This document shows, piece after piece, positions 25,739 through 33,008 of a stretch of DNA of 55,322 nucleotides (within the stretch, counting starts at the first letter, position 1; every line of letters begins with the position of its first letter). The position numbers and the translations under genes are program-made. This DNA comes from Candidatus Abyssobacteria bacterium SURF_5. GTDB lineage: Bacteria; Abyssobacteria; SURF-5. The notes under the pieces were generated by a model. The model had not been told where the DNA came from and did not search any database. It saw only the letters and a program-made list of their open reading frames with translations. Location of the stretch: positions 1 through 55,322 of the forward strand of contig QZKU01000039.1 in NCBI GenBank assembly GCA_003598085.1, given 5' to 3'.

Positions 25739-27100
25739 TCAACGATAGGCAGGGAGTAACGCGGCCGCCGAAAATCTGCCGTAGCCGGATTGGCCGACAA
25801 TCTCGCCGTCCTGCATGACAATCTGACCGCGAACCATGGTCAGAATCGGCCATCCCTTTATCTGCCAGCCGTCATAGGCGCAATACGAGTAGACGTCGTG
25901 CATCTTTGCAATCTCGATTTTCTGTTTTCGATTAAGATCAACAATAACTATATCAGCATCCGAACCGACTTGAATAGTTCCCTTCAGAGGATACAGCCCG
26001 AAAATCTTGGCCGGATTCTCGCAGCACACCTCGACCAGCCTCTCGAGGGAAATGCGGCCGGCGTTTACTCCGCGATCAAGCATCACCGGCAGCATTGTCT
26101 CCACGCCCGGCATCCCCGGCTTGGCCGTCCAGAATTCGCCCTTCTCCTCCGGTGAGAGCGGGCAATGATCGGAGCCGACACAATTAATTGTTCCCTCGTC
26201 AAGCTCCCGCCACAACTGCTCGCCGTCTTTCACGTCCCGAAGCGGCGGATTCACCTTCCCCCAAATTTTATCCGTGTCGAACCGCGTGAGCGAGAGATAC
26301 TGAGGGCATGTCTCGGCCCATACTCTTACTCCCTCAGCGCGTGCGCGACGTATTAGATCGCCTCCTTCTCGAATGGAAACATGAACGATATACAGCGGAC
26401 ACCGTGTCATTTTCGCCAGATGCGTGACCGTGGCAATCCCCTGCGCTTCGCATTCGTTCGGACGGGCATCGTGCCAATGAATATCCGCCCCGCCGGACGC
26501 CTGCAGTTCCTCGCGCAATCGGAAAAAGATATCGGGGCTCTCGCAGTGAACCATTGCAATACCGCCCGCCCTGGCGATCTCCCGCATCCCGATGAAAATA
26601 AGGCCTTCATCAATATCGCCCACCCCTTGAATGGCTTCGGTCCCCTTGTACGGCAGCAGAAATTTGAAGGAGTTAATCCCGTTTTCGATTAGATCGCGGA
26701 CTTCCCCGACCTGCTCCCGTTTGAAAATGATCGCGTGAAAGGAGCAATCGACATAAGCCGCAAATTCAAATATCTGCTTGAATACCTCATAAGCACCCGT
26801 GATTTTTTCCATCGAAGCGATAAAAGGGACGACTGTCGTGACGCCGCCGGCCGCGGCTGATCGAGTCAACAAACGGAACGACTCGTCGATCGGCGTGTCG
26901 AGGTAACGGAAATGCACGTGAGGGTCAACGAGGCCCGGCAGGAGATATTTACCTGAGGCATCGATGACGCGATCGGCCGATGAAAGAGCAGTTCCACGGC
27001 CTAGTGCCGCTATTTTGCCATCCTCTACAAGCACGCTCACCTGTGCTCGACCCCGGGGACTTACCAGTGTCCCCCCATCAATCCGAATCGTTTCGCTCAT
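25739..27100 (-). CDS. Hydantoinase/dihydropyrimidinase-type cyclic amidohydrolase
   Basis: A 453-residue metal-dependent amidohydrolase. Metal ligands and neighbours are DPHVHFRYLD, the lysine for carboxylation in NSFKFLLPYKG, MVHCESPD, YIVHVS and the late aspartate in GSDHCPLSP. The family opens cyclic amides such as dihydropyrimidines, hydantoins, allantoin or dihydroorotate; sequence alone does not tell which. ATG 27100 is preferred because AAAGGA lies eight bases upstream; ATG 27109 and an upstream GTG-type start fit worse. The gene heads the long operon reaching to 15965 and has its own strong promoter. Confidence 0.88.
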   Translation of the reverse strand: MSETIRIDGGTLVSPRGRAQVSVLVEDGKIAALGRGTALSSADRVIDASGKYLLPGLVDPHVHFRYLDTPIDESFRLLTRSAAAGGVTTVVPFIASMEKITGAYEVFKQIFEFAAYVDCSFHAIIFKREQVGEVRDLIENGINSFKFLLPYKGTEAIQGVGDIDEGLIFIGMREIARAGGIAMVHCESPDIFFRLREELQASGGADIHWHDARPNECEAQGIATVTHLAKMTRCPLYIVHVSIREGGDLIRRARAEGVRVWAETCPQYLSLTRFDTDKIWGKVNPPLRDVKDGEQLWRELDEGTINCVGSDHCPLSPEEKGEFWTAKPGMPGVETMLPVMLDRGVNAGRISLERLVEVCCENPAKIFGLYPLKGTIQVGSDADIVIVDLNRKQKIEIAKMHDVYSYCAYDGWQIKGWPILTMVRGQIVMQDGEIVGQSGYGRFSAAALLPAYR

Positions 27101-27169
27101 GTAACCCATCCTTTCGCCCGTCGGGATGCTGATTCTGGAAGGGAATACACACATGCGCAGGACTGTCAG

Positions 27170-27181
27170 GGCGGTCCCGCC
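27170..27181. promoter_or_regulatory. Candidate operator at the hydantoinase promoter
   Basis: GGCGGTCCCGCC is a perfect inverted repeat with a two-base centre. It overlaps the expected transcription start of the promoter at 27189-27218. The cognate regulator is unknown; GC-rich palindromes of this size also arise by chance here. Confidence 0.3.
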
Positions 27182-27188
27182 TCGCGCA

Positions 27189-27218
27189 AATATAACACCC
27201 GAAGGGAGCGGCTGTCAA
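27189..27218 (-). promoter_or_regulatory. Sigma-70-type promoter for the hydantoinase-to-PHP operon
   Basis: On the minus strand a perfect TTGACA (27213-27218), 18 bases and TATATT (27189-27194). The expected transcript begins about 80 bases before the ATG at 27100. This separates the operon from the glycyl radical enzyme genes upstream. Confidence 0.65.
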
Positions 27219-27270
27219 CGGCTTGAACATGACGTATATTCGAGGGAATGGAACGGCAGGAAAGGGACGT

Positions 27271-28167
27271 TCAGGCGGTGCTTTGCCGAAGCAGTGTCAT
27301 CGTTTCCGCTGACGGCGGCTCCACACCTTCAAGCTCGTACGCTTTCCCGAGTTGCTGATACTTCGGCTCGCCGAATCTGTGATATGCCAGCAGTTCGTGT
27401 TCGGCTGAAGGGGCAATTTGCTTGAGGAATCGGCGAATCTTGACGATATCTTCTACCGTGTCGTTGAAGCCGGGAACGACAGGCGTTCGCACGATCAGGT
27501 GTACGTGCGGGAACGTTCGCACAAATCTCTGGAAATTTTCGAGGATCAGCTCGTTGCTGGTCCGCGTCCACGTCCAATGTTTGTCGCCGTCCATCGACTT
27601 GATGTCGAAAAAAACCTGGTCGACGTGCCGACAAACGGCCTCAATATCCCTCCATGGGCAGTAACCGGATGTCTCAAGGGCGGTATCTAATCCCCGGCTG
27701 CGTGCTTTCTCCAGCAACTCGATCGCGAACGCAGCATGTGAAACCGGCTCGCCACCGCTGAAGGTGAGGCCGCCGCCCGACCTCGCATAAAAGGCGCTGT
27801 CCTGCTCGACAACACGGATGATTTCATCCGCGCTCATGCGCTTGCCCATCAATTCCAATGCCTTCGACGGACATGCCTCAACGCATTCGCCGCAGTTGTC
27901 ACACAATACGCGATCGATCCGGGCCTTGCCCTCCTCATCCGCCCGGATTGCCTCATTCTTGCATGCGCGCATGCACAGGCCGCATTCCGCGGCGCCAATG
28001 CATTTCGCTCTCTTGTACGCAAGCTCCGGCCCGTAAGACTGTCCCTCCGGATTTGAGCACCACCTGCAGGATAGGGGACAGCCCTTGAAGAAAACAAGGG
28101 TGCGAATACCTTTCCCGTCGTGTAAGGAAAACTTCTGAATATTAAAGATGAGCCCCGTTTTCATCAC
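27271..28167 (-). CDS. Glycyl radical enzyme activase (radical SAM)
   Basis: A 298-residue activating enzyme that abstracts hydrogen from the glycine of the neighbouring glycyl radical enzyme. The radical-SAM motif is CKGCPLSCRWC, which holds the CxxxCxxC ligands. Between it and the barrel come two ferredoxin-type clusters, CIGAAECGLCMRAC and CDNCGECVEACP, the layout of activases for dehydratase- and decarboxylase-type enzymes rather than for pyruvate formate-lyase. TFSGGEP, the SAM-binding motif, is present. GGAAGGA precedes the ATG. It is 176 bases downstream of the enzyme gene with a stem-loop between them, so its expression may be lower. Confidence 0.93.
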   Translation of the reverse strand: MMKTGLIFNIQKFSLHDGKGIRTLVFFKGCPLSCRWCSNPEGQSYGPELAYKRAKCIGAAECGLCMRACKNEAIRADEEGKARIDRVLCDNCGECVEACPSKALELMGKRMSADEIIRVVEQDSAFYARSGGGLTFSGGEPVSHAAFAIELLEKARSRGLDTALETSGYCPWRDIEAVCRHVDQVFFDIKSMDGDKHWTWTRTSNELILENFQRFVRTFPHVHLIVRTPVVPGFNDTVEDIVKIRRFLKQIAPSAEHELLAYHRFGEPKYQQLGKAYELEGVEPPSAETMTLLRQSTA

Positions 28168-28235
28168 GCTTCCTTCCCAAGACAGGTTACCCTCACGTTT
28201 CGCTTTTCGGATACCGTCCGGAGAACTCAGAAAAA

Positions 28236-28286
28236 TTGGGGACTGACATTCCTCTCAAGTTGCATTCGAAGGCTGTCTGTCCCCAA
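28236..28286 (-). terminator. Imperfect stem-loop between the glycyl radical enzyme and activase genes (terminator-like, REP-like)
   Basis: TTGGGGACTGACA (28236-28248) pairs with TGTCTGTCCCCAA (28274-28286) with one mismatch across a 25-base loop. Read on the minus strand, the stem is followed by AATTTTT, so it could work as a partial terminator after the enzyme gene. The arm sequence also resembles the ends of REP-type palindromes carried by RAYT transposases in environmental bacteria. The rest of the 176-base gap shows nothing clear. Confidence 0.42.
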
Positions 28287-28343
28287 GCTTCCCCTTAAAA
28301 TCCAAAAAAACGAGACAAGGACACCGGTCCGCAAGCCTGTTCG

Positions 28344-30809
28344 CTAGAACGTGTGTTCGGTCCTCGTGATTATCTCATTCTGAAGCTGCGGAGTGAGGTC
28401 CACAAAGTAGGCGCTGTAGCCGGCAACTCGAACGAGCAGGTCGCGGTACTTCTCGGGATTCTTCTGTGCGGCAAGCAATGTCTTTCTGTTGATAATGTTG
28501 AATTGCAGGTGCCACAACTTGAGATCGCATGCGGTCCTGATGATCGACATCAGCTTCCTCGTGCCTTCCGATCCCGCAACCGCCGACGGGCTGATCTTCA
28601 TGTTCAGCAAACGCGCGGCGCGCTCTTTATATGCCGCGCATCTGGTGTTGGCGATCGAGACCAGGCTCGCCGTCGGACCGTTCCGGTCCGACCCCTGCGC
28701 CGGACTCACGCCTTCGGATATCGGCTCGCCGGCTTTGCGCCCGTCGGGTGTTGCGCCGAGAACCGCTCCGAAAGGAACATGCGCCGTGATCGTGACGTAC
28801 CGGATATCCAATTCGCCGCCAAAAGCCGTCTTGTGGCTGCGAGTAAGGTTGATGAACATCTCCTCGATGTCGTGCCCGATTGAGTCGACGTAGGGATCGT
28901 TATTGCCGTATTTGGGCGCGTTCAGGCACATCTGCCGAATTGCTTCTTTACCCTCGAAATTCGTGTCGACCGCATCCAACAATTCCGCCATGGTCAGCTT
29001 TTTGTCGTCGAACACCAGTTTCTTGATTGCCGCCAACGAATCCATCGCCGTTGCAAATCCGAGCGTATCAATGAAGCCGAGATACAGTGCGCCCGGGATC
29101 GGCCCCGAGTGCATATCGATGCATTCCTTCATGCACAGATCGTGAAGCATCGATGACATTGGCGCGGCTATGAACTGGCCCTTCAGCTTGTCGGCCACGT
29201 ATTGTTGGGCGAACGTGTGCTTCATGATATGTTCCGCCTGCCGGCTGAATGCATGCCACAGTTCGTCGTAAGACGAAAAAGAACGCGCGTCCCCGGTTGA
29301 AACGCCGTATCGCTGGTCTCCGAACAACTTGACTCTGCCGTCGTTCAGCGTCATCTCGATGATGGCGCCGACATTGACCCAGGCACAGCCCGTGGTGACC
29401 CCATCGCGGTTCAGCATCTTCGTCTCCGTGCAGCCGGCGATACAATAATCGTTCGCCTCATCGACGGGTGCTCCCTTCGCCAGAAAGAGAGGGATGATTT
29501 CCTCGTCGAAGAACAGCTTTGGAAATCCTGTGCCCTCTTTGATGGTCTCGGCGACCGCGTGCAGGAACGGCTCCGGCGTCCGCGAATGAATTCGTACGGC
29601 AAGATCGGGATAATTCAGCGGGAATTCGCGCTTGGATTGCAGCATGAGATACGACAGCTCGTTGGTAGCGTCTTTGCCGTCCGTGTTCACGCCGCCGAGT
29701 GTCGTTGCCTCCCAGTGAGCATAGCCGTCGGTATACGAGAATGTGCCCGGGGTGGCATAAATTTCCACATTGCGCGCCATTCCGAGCCACAGGCACTCGA
29801 GAAGTTCCATCGCCTGATCCTTCGTCAGACGGCCCTCCTCGATGTCCTTCTCGTAGTAGGGATACAGGTACTGGTCGATGCGGCCATTGCCGACCGTTCC
29901 GCCGATACGCTGCTCCAGCCGCGAAACCGTCTGGATCAGCCACTGCGATTGCACCGCCTCGCGAAATGTGCGTGCCGGATTCTCCGGAACCCATTCGCAC
30001 ACCTCGGCAATTTCCAAAAGTTCCGATTTCCTGATTTTGTTCTTTTCCGCCTTCGCCATCTCGCGGGCCAGCTTCGCATAACGATGAGCGAAATTGACGA
30101 TGGCGTCGCACGTCATGATGACCGCCTGCAAAAACGGGATCTTCTCGACCAAGTTTTTCGGATCGACCGGATCGAGTGAAGAAAGCCGCAACTCGGCCTC
30201 CTGCTTGACCCCCCTGATCCCGCGCGTGAGCGCTTTCTCGTAATCGTGATTCCATGCCAGACAGGAGCGGGCGGTCGCCGTCGCCGTGATGATGCAGTAC
30301 AACTCCACGATTCGCCTCGTCTCTTCCGGGAGCGCATTGATGTATGCGGAATGATAATGCTTCTTCTCCCAGTACGGCTTGAGCTCTTCGTTGATGATCC
30401 GCACGTCGTCTTCCGTGATCATCAGCGAGTCGCCCGGCTGACTCGGCTGAGCCTCCTGCGCAAAGAAACGCTCTTCGAGTTCCGGGAAAAAGACGGCATA
30501 TCGGCCGGGCGGACCGGCGGCGCCGACAATCAGATCATGCTCCTCGATGTGGATCGGCATGTTGTTCAGAATGTGGGCCATCGCCTTGCCCCACCTCAGA
30601 ATGGTCGGCTGACCCTCGGTCTGGCTGAACGATTCGGTCAACAGGCGCGCCCGCTCCAGATTCATGCGGATCGGCTTGTCGCGAAAGCCCTCGAGCATCT
30701 TGTGAATCCGAAACCGCTTCTTCTGGGCCTCAACGTTCACCAGCCCGATCTTCTGACCGCTTTGTATCCTTTCTTCCTGGGGTGATAAAATCTCCGCTCC
30801 TCGTGCCAT
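28344..30809 (-). CDS. Glycyl radical enzyme, dehydratase/decarboxylase-type (substrate unassigned)
   Basis: An 821-residue glycyl radical enzyme. The glycyl motif RVAGYSA places the radical at Gly797, followed by the usual TRTEHTF end. The thiyl cysteine is Cys460 in CIAGCTETK, with Glu462 two residues on. This G-C-x-E arrangement belongs to the eliminase and related branch (glycerol, propanediol or hydroxyproline dehydratases, C-S and C-N lyases), not to pyruvate formate-lyase with its paired cysteines. The middle residue is Thr rather than the Val common in that branch. ATPDGRKAGEPISEG and LGGVNTDGKDATNELSY are also typical. No microcompartment or coenzyme-specific partner is near, so I do not assign a substrate. 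It lies 12 bases after tetR. Confidence 0.92.
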   Translation of the reverse strand: MARGAEILSPQEERIQSGQKIGLVNVEAQKKRFRIHKMLEGFRDKPIRMNLERARLLTESFSQTEGQPTILRWGKAMAHILNNMPIHIEEHDLIVGAAGPPGRYAVFFPELEERFFAQEAQPSQPGDSLMITEDDVRIINEELKPYWEKKHYHSAYINALPEETRRIVELYCIITATATARSCLAWNHDYEKALTRGIRGVKQEAELRLSSLDPVDPKNLVEKIPFLQAVIMTCDAIVNFAHRYAKLAREMAKAEKNKIRKSELLEIAEVCEWVPENPARTFREAVQSQWLIQTVSRLEQRIGGTVGNGRIDQYLYPYYEKDIEEGRLTKDQAMELLECLWLGMARNVEIYATPGTFSYTDGYAHWEATTLGGVNTDGKDATNELSYLMLQSKREFPLNYPDLAVRIHSRTPEPFLHAVAETIKEGTGFPKLFFDEEIIPLFLAKGAPVDEANDYCIAGCTETKMLNRDGVTTGCAWVNVGAIIEMTLNDGRVKLFGDQRYGVSTGDARSFSSYDELWHAFSRQAEHIMKHTFAQQYVADKLKGQFIAAPMSSMLHDLCMKECIDMHSGPIPGALYLGFIDTLGFATAMDSLAAIKKLVFDDKKLTMAELLDAVDTNFEGKEAIRQMCLNAPKYGNNDPYVDSIGHDIEEMFINLTRSHKTAFGGELDIRYVTITAHVPFGAVLGATPDGRKAGEPISEGVSPAQGSDRNGPTASLVSIANTRCAAYKERAARLLNMKISPSAVAGSEGTRKLMSIIRTACDLKLWHLQFNIINRKTLLAAQKNPEKYRDLLVRVAGYSAYFVDLTPQLQNEIITRTEHTF

Positions 30810-30821
30810 GATTCCGCCTCC

Positions 30822-31451
30822 TCATTGGGAATTCGTATTCTTTACGTACTCGAAATACATTTCCAGAGATTTATCCAAATGCTCGTCGAGCGTGACATCA
30901 AACTCTCCGCCATAGTACTCGTGCAAAAGCATCATACCCATGATCTGCGCGAAAAACAGGTTGGATGCATCCTTCGCCCGCAAGTTCCGAACCTCCGCTC
31001 GCTCGGCGCCCTCACGGTAAAAATCGCGGAATACATTTTCCAACTCGCGCCGTTTTGCGTTGAGCCGCGCCCTCAACTCCGGCGATAGGCGGGGCTCCAC
31101 CTGATGGCGTTGAATGAAGTACAGCTCGAAGAAGTTCGGCTTCAACTTGATCATCAACCGCAGTTCTTCAAGAAATGTACGTATCTTGCCTATGGTGTGG
31201 CTGGATTTGGTGACAGCCTCCGCAACTCGCTCGGTCAAAAGGTCGGTGTAGCGCATCAGGATGTTAACATAAATCTGCTCTTTGCTGCTGAAATATTGAT
31301 AGATGGAGGTGCGGCTGAAATCGGCCGCCTCCGCAATATCATTGATGGAGGTATCAGCATACCCCTTCTCCACGAACAATCGCTCGGCAGCATTCAGGAT
31401 CAAATCCATCCTCGCTTGCCGTTCTTGTAAGATTCTGACTCGTCCGGTCAT
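30822..31451 (-). CDS. TetR/AcrR-family regulator of the glycyl radical enzyme genes
   Basis: A 209-residue regulator. The helix-turn-helix is clear: LILNAAERLFVEKGY, TSINDIAEAADFS and SIYQYFSSKEQIYVN. The C-terminal half is an all-helical ligand domain similar to those sensing acyl-CoA or hydrophobic compounds, though no ligand can be named. It is the first gene of a unit with the glycyl radical enzyme (12-base gap). A near-consensus promoter and a palindrome lie just upstream, fitting self-repression released by the substrate of the enzyme. Confidence 0.9.
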   Translation of the reverse strand: MTGRVRILQERQARMDLILNAAERLFVEKGYADTSINDIAEAADFSRTSIYQYFSSKEQIYVNILMRYTDLLTERVAEAVTKSSHTIGKIRTFLEELRLMIKLKPNFFELYFIQRHQVEPRLSPELRARLNAKRRELENVFRDFYREGAERAEVRNLRAKDASNLFFAQIMGMMLLHEYYGGEFDVTLDEHLDKSLEMYFEYVKNTNSQ

Positions 31452-31462
31452 TTCAGACTTTC

Positions 31463-31475
31463 TGACATGGTGTCA
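31463..31475. promoter_or_regulatory. Candidate TetR operator before the glycyl radical enzyme operon
   Basis: TGACATGGTGTCA is a perfect inverted repeat of five bases around a three-base centre. It lies between the expected transcription start (about 31487) and the start codon at 31451. A direct repeat CCGTCAT occurs next to it at 31481-31487 and 31489-31495. Position is the only evidence for its role. Confidence 0.42.
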
Positions 31476-31493
31476 CAATACCGTCATGCCGTC

Positions 31494-31522
31494 ATTTTAC
31501 CACGAGATCAGCCGCCTGTCAA
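31494..31522 (-). promoter_or_regulatory. Sigma-70-type promoter of the tetR-glycyl radical enzyme operon
   Basis: On the minus strand a perfect TTGACA (31517-31522), 17 bases and TAAAAT (31494-31499). It is 43 bases before the regulator start codon. Confidence 0.72.
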
Positions 31523-31544
31523 CAGTTAAATCATACGTTTGGCT

Positions 31545-31716
31545 CGATTCCTGACCCCTTTTCTCACCTGAACAGATGAGCCATGCCGCTGATTAACCGT
31601 TCGTTCAGGCGAGCGCGCTCCAGGCTTCCCCTACACCAGACCCGCACGAAATGATTCCCCCCTTCTCAAATGGCTGTTCCAGGGCTTGCTTCCAAAAAAC
31701 GAGGGACGATTCCTGA
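31545..31716. repeat. Non-coding segment with direct repeat, possible degraded REP/MITE element
   Basis: CGATTCCTGA occurs at 31545-31554 and again at 31707-31716. The first copy continues into CCCCTTTT and the second is preceded by AAAAAACGAGGGA. The stretch between has no credible gene. With 31452-31544 and 31717-31803 it makes up a 352-base gap that otherwise holds only promoters and an operator. Identity as a mobile remnant is a guess. Confidence 0.28.
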
Positions 31717-31730
31717 TTCTGGCTTTGTTC

Positions 31731-31759
31731 TTGCATATTCTGGACGGGTGCGGCATAAT
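31731..31759 (+). promoter_or_regulatory. Weak promoter candidate for the epimerase gene
   Basis: TTGCAT (31731-31736), 17 bases, CATAAT (31754-31759). The minus-10 is good and the minus-35 poor. It lies about 45 bases before the chosen start. Confidence 0.3.
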
Positions 31760-31803
31760 TAACACAGTTTTTTGCTGACAAAGTGAAGAAGAGGGGTTCG
31801 ATT

Positions 31804-32847
31804 TTGTTCGCCTTGATTACCGGAGCATGCGGGCTGCTCGGCCGACGCCTCGCGGAGGAACTGATCGCCCGGGGTCACAACGTGCGGGTGATCGACCTGA
31901 ACGATTTTGCAGGCGTAGGGCGAGCTGGTTTCATCGGCAGGGATGCCCAGCCGACTGGCGAATCTGGAGTAGAATTCATGAGGGGTGACGTACGCAATGC
32001 CCAGACCGCTCGCGCGGCCTGCAAAGGAGTGGATGTAGTGTTCCATCTCGCCGCGCTGCTGCCCCAATCGAAGGCTTCTGCGGAAAACATGTATTCGATC
32101 AACGTGCGCGGCACTGAGACAATGCTGATGGCTTCGGTTGCAGAGTCTGTTCGGCGGTTCATATATTCTTCCTCGGTTGAAGTCTACGGAGTTCCCGACC
32201 GGGTGCCGGTAACCGAAGATGCCCCGAAGAAGCTGCTGGGTCCATACAGCCGCACAAAACTGGACTGCGAAGAAATGTGCGCTCGTCATTCGGCCGATTT
32301 CGGCATCGAAACAGTCGCGCTGCGCATGCCGATGATTTTGGGTCCCGGCTATTATCACGAGAGGTTCTTTACGAAGATGTTTGATGACCTCGGCCGCGGG
32401 CGCACGGTGCGCATCATCGGCGATGGCTCAAACCGGTACCAGGCGGTAGCCTCCTCGGACGTAGTGGAAGCATGCCTTTTGGCGGCGGAGGAGCCGGCGG
32501 CGGCGGGTGAGGTTTTCAATATCTGCTCGGATCCCGACCGAGTGCTCCCCGTGCGCGATACGATCTTTCGGCTGGTCGAGCGAACCGGCTCGCGATCCAA
32601 GGTGAGCCACGTCAATAAGATGTTGGCCCGAGCCGCAATCAAGCTGACCTCGGCCATCGGCCGGCCGTTGCTGCTGGATGAATATCACGAGGTTGCCTTT
32701 GCCGATTACGTTTTCGACATCACGAAAGCCCGCCAATTAATCGGTTATTCTCCGCAGAAGGACGATGTCCAGGCAATGGTAGAGACCGTCTTGTGGTACT
32801 GGGAAACAAATGGCATAGCTCACTCCCCGGCCCTTCTAACGGAATAG
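31804..32847 (+). CDS. NAD(P)-dependent epimerase/dehydratase (extended SDR)
   Basis: A 347-residue extended short-chain dehydrogenase. It opens with LITGACGLLGRRLAEEL, the GxxGxxG cofactor motif, and has FHLAALLP, YSSSVEVYG and the catalytic pair in PYSRTKLD (Tyr-x-x-x-Lys). Members act on nucleotide sugars or on sterol- and hydroxy-compounds. I choose TTG 31804 because AGGGG lies seven bases upstream and the first strand starts at once; GTG 31783 has no ribosome site. Its neighbour is a glycosyltransferase gene, so sugar modification is plausible but unproven. Confidence 0.82.
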   Translation: MFALITGACGLLGRRLAEELIARGHNVRVIDLNDFAGVGRAGFIGRDAQPTGESGVEFMRGDVRNAQTARAACKGVDVVFHLAALLPQSKASAENMYSINVRGTETMLMASVAESVRRFIYSSSVEVYGVPDRVPVTEDAPKKLLGPYSRTKLDCEEMCARHSADFGIETVALRMPMILGPGYYHERFFTKMFDDLGRGRTVRIIGDGSNRYQAVASSDVVEACLLAAEEPAAAGEVFNICSDPDRVLPVRDTIFRLVERTGSRSKVSHVNKMLARAAIKLTSAIGRPLLLDEYHEVAFADYVFDITKARQLIGYSPQKDDVQAMVETVLWYWETNGIAHSPALLTE

Positions 32848-32903
32848 CCCATCCTGCCAACTCAATAAGACCCGCCGTCTGCAAATACTGAGCGCGCCTC
32901 TTG

Positions 32904-32931
32904 TTGACAGTAATCTCTTTTCGGATATAAG
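32904..32931 (+). promoter_or_regulatory. Sigma-70-type promoter for the GT39-GH4 gene pair
   Basis: A perfect TTGACA (32904-32909), 16 bases and TATAAG (32926-32931). The expected transcript starts about 70 bases before the glycosyltransferase start codon at 33009. The 161-base gap shows nothing else. Confidence 0.6.
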
Positions 32932-33008
32932 ATTTTAGGTATGGTTCTGCAAACACATGCCTTGCGCACCAATCTATCCCTGCCGTTGAACAGGAGGCAG
33001 GGCTCCTC

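Noticed and set aside
27271-30809. Reading the radical enzyme as pyruvate formate-lyase
   Set aside because: The active site has one cysteine followed by Thr-Glu, not the paired cysteines of pyruvate formate-lyase, and the activase has extra ferredoxin clusters that PFL activase lacks.
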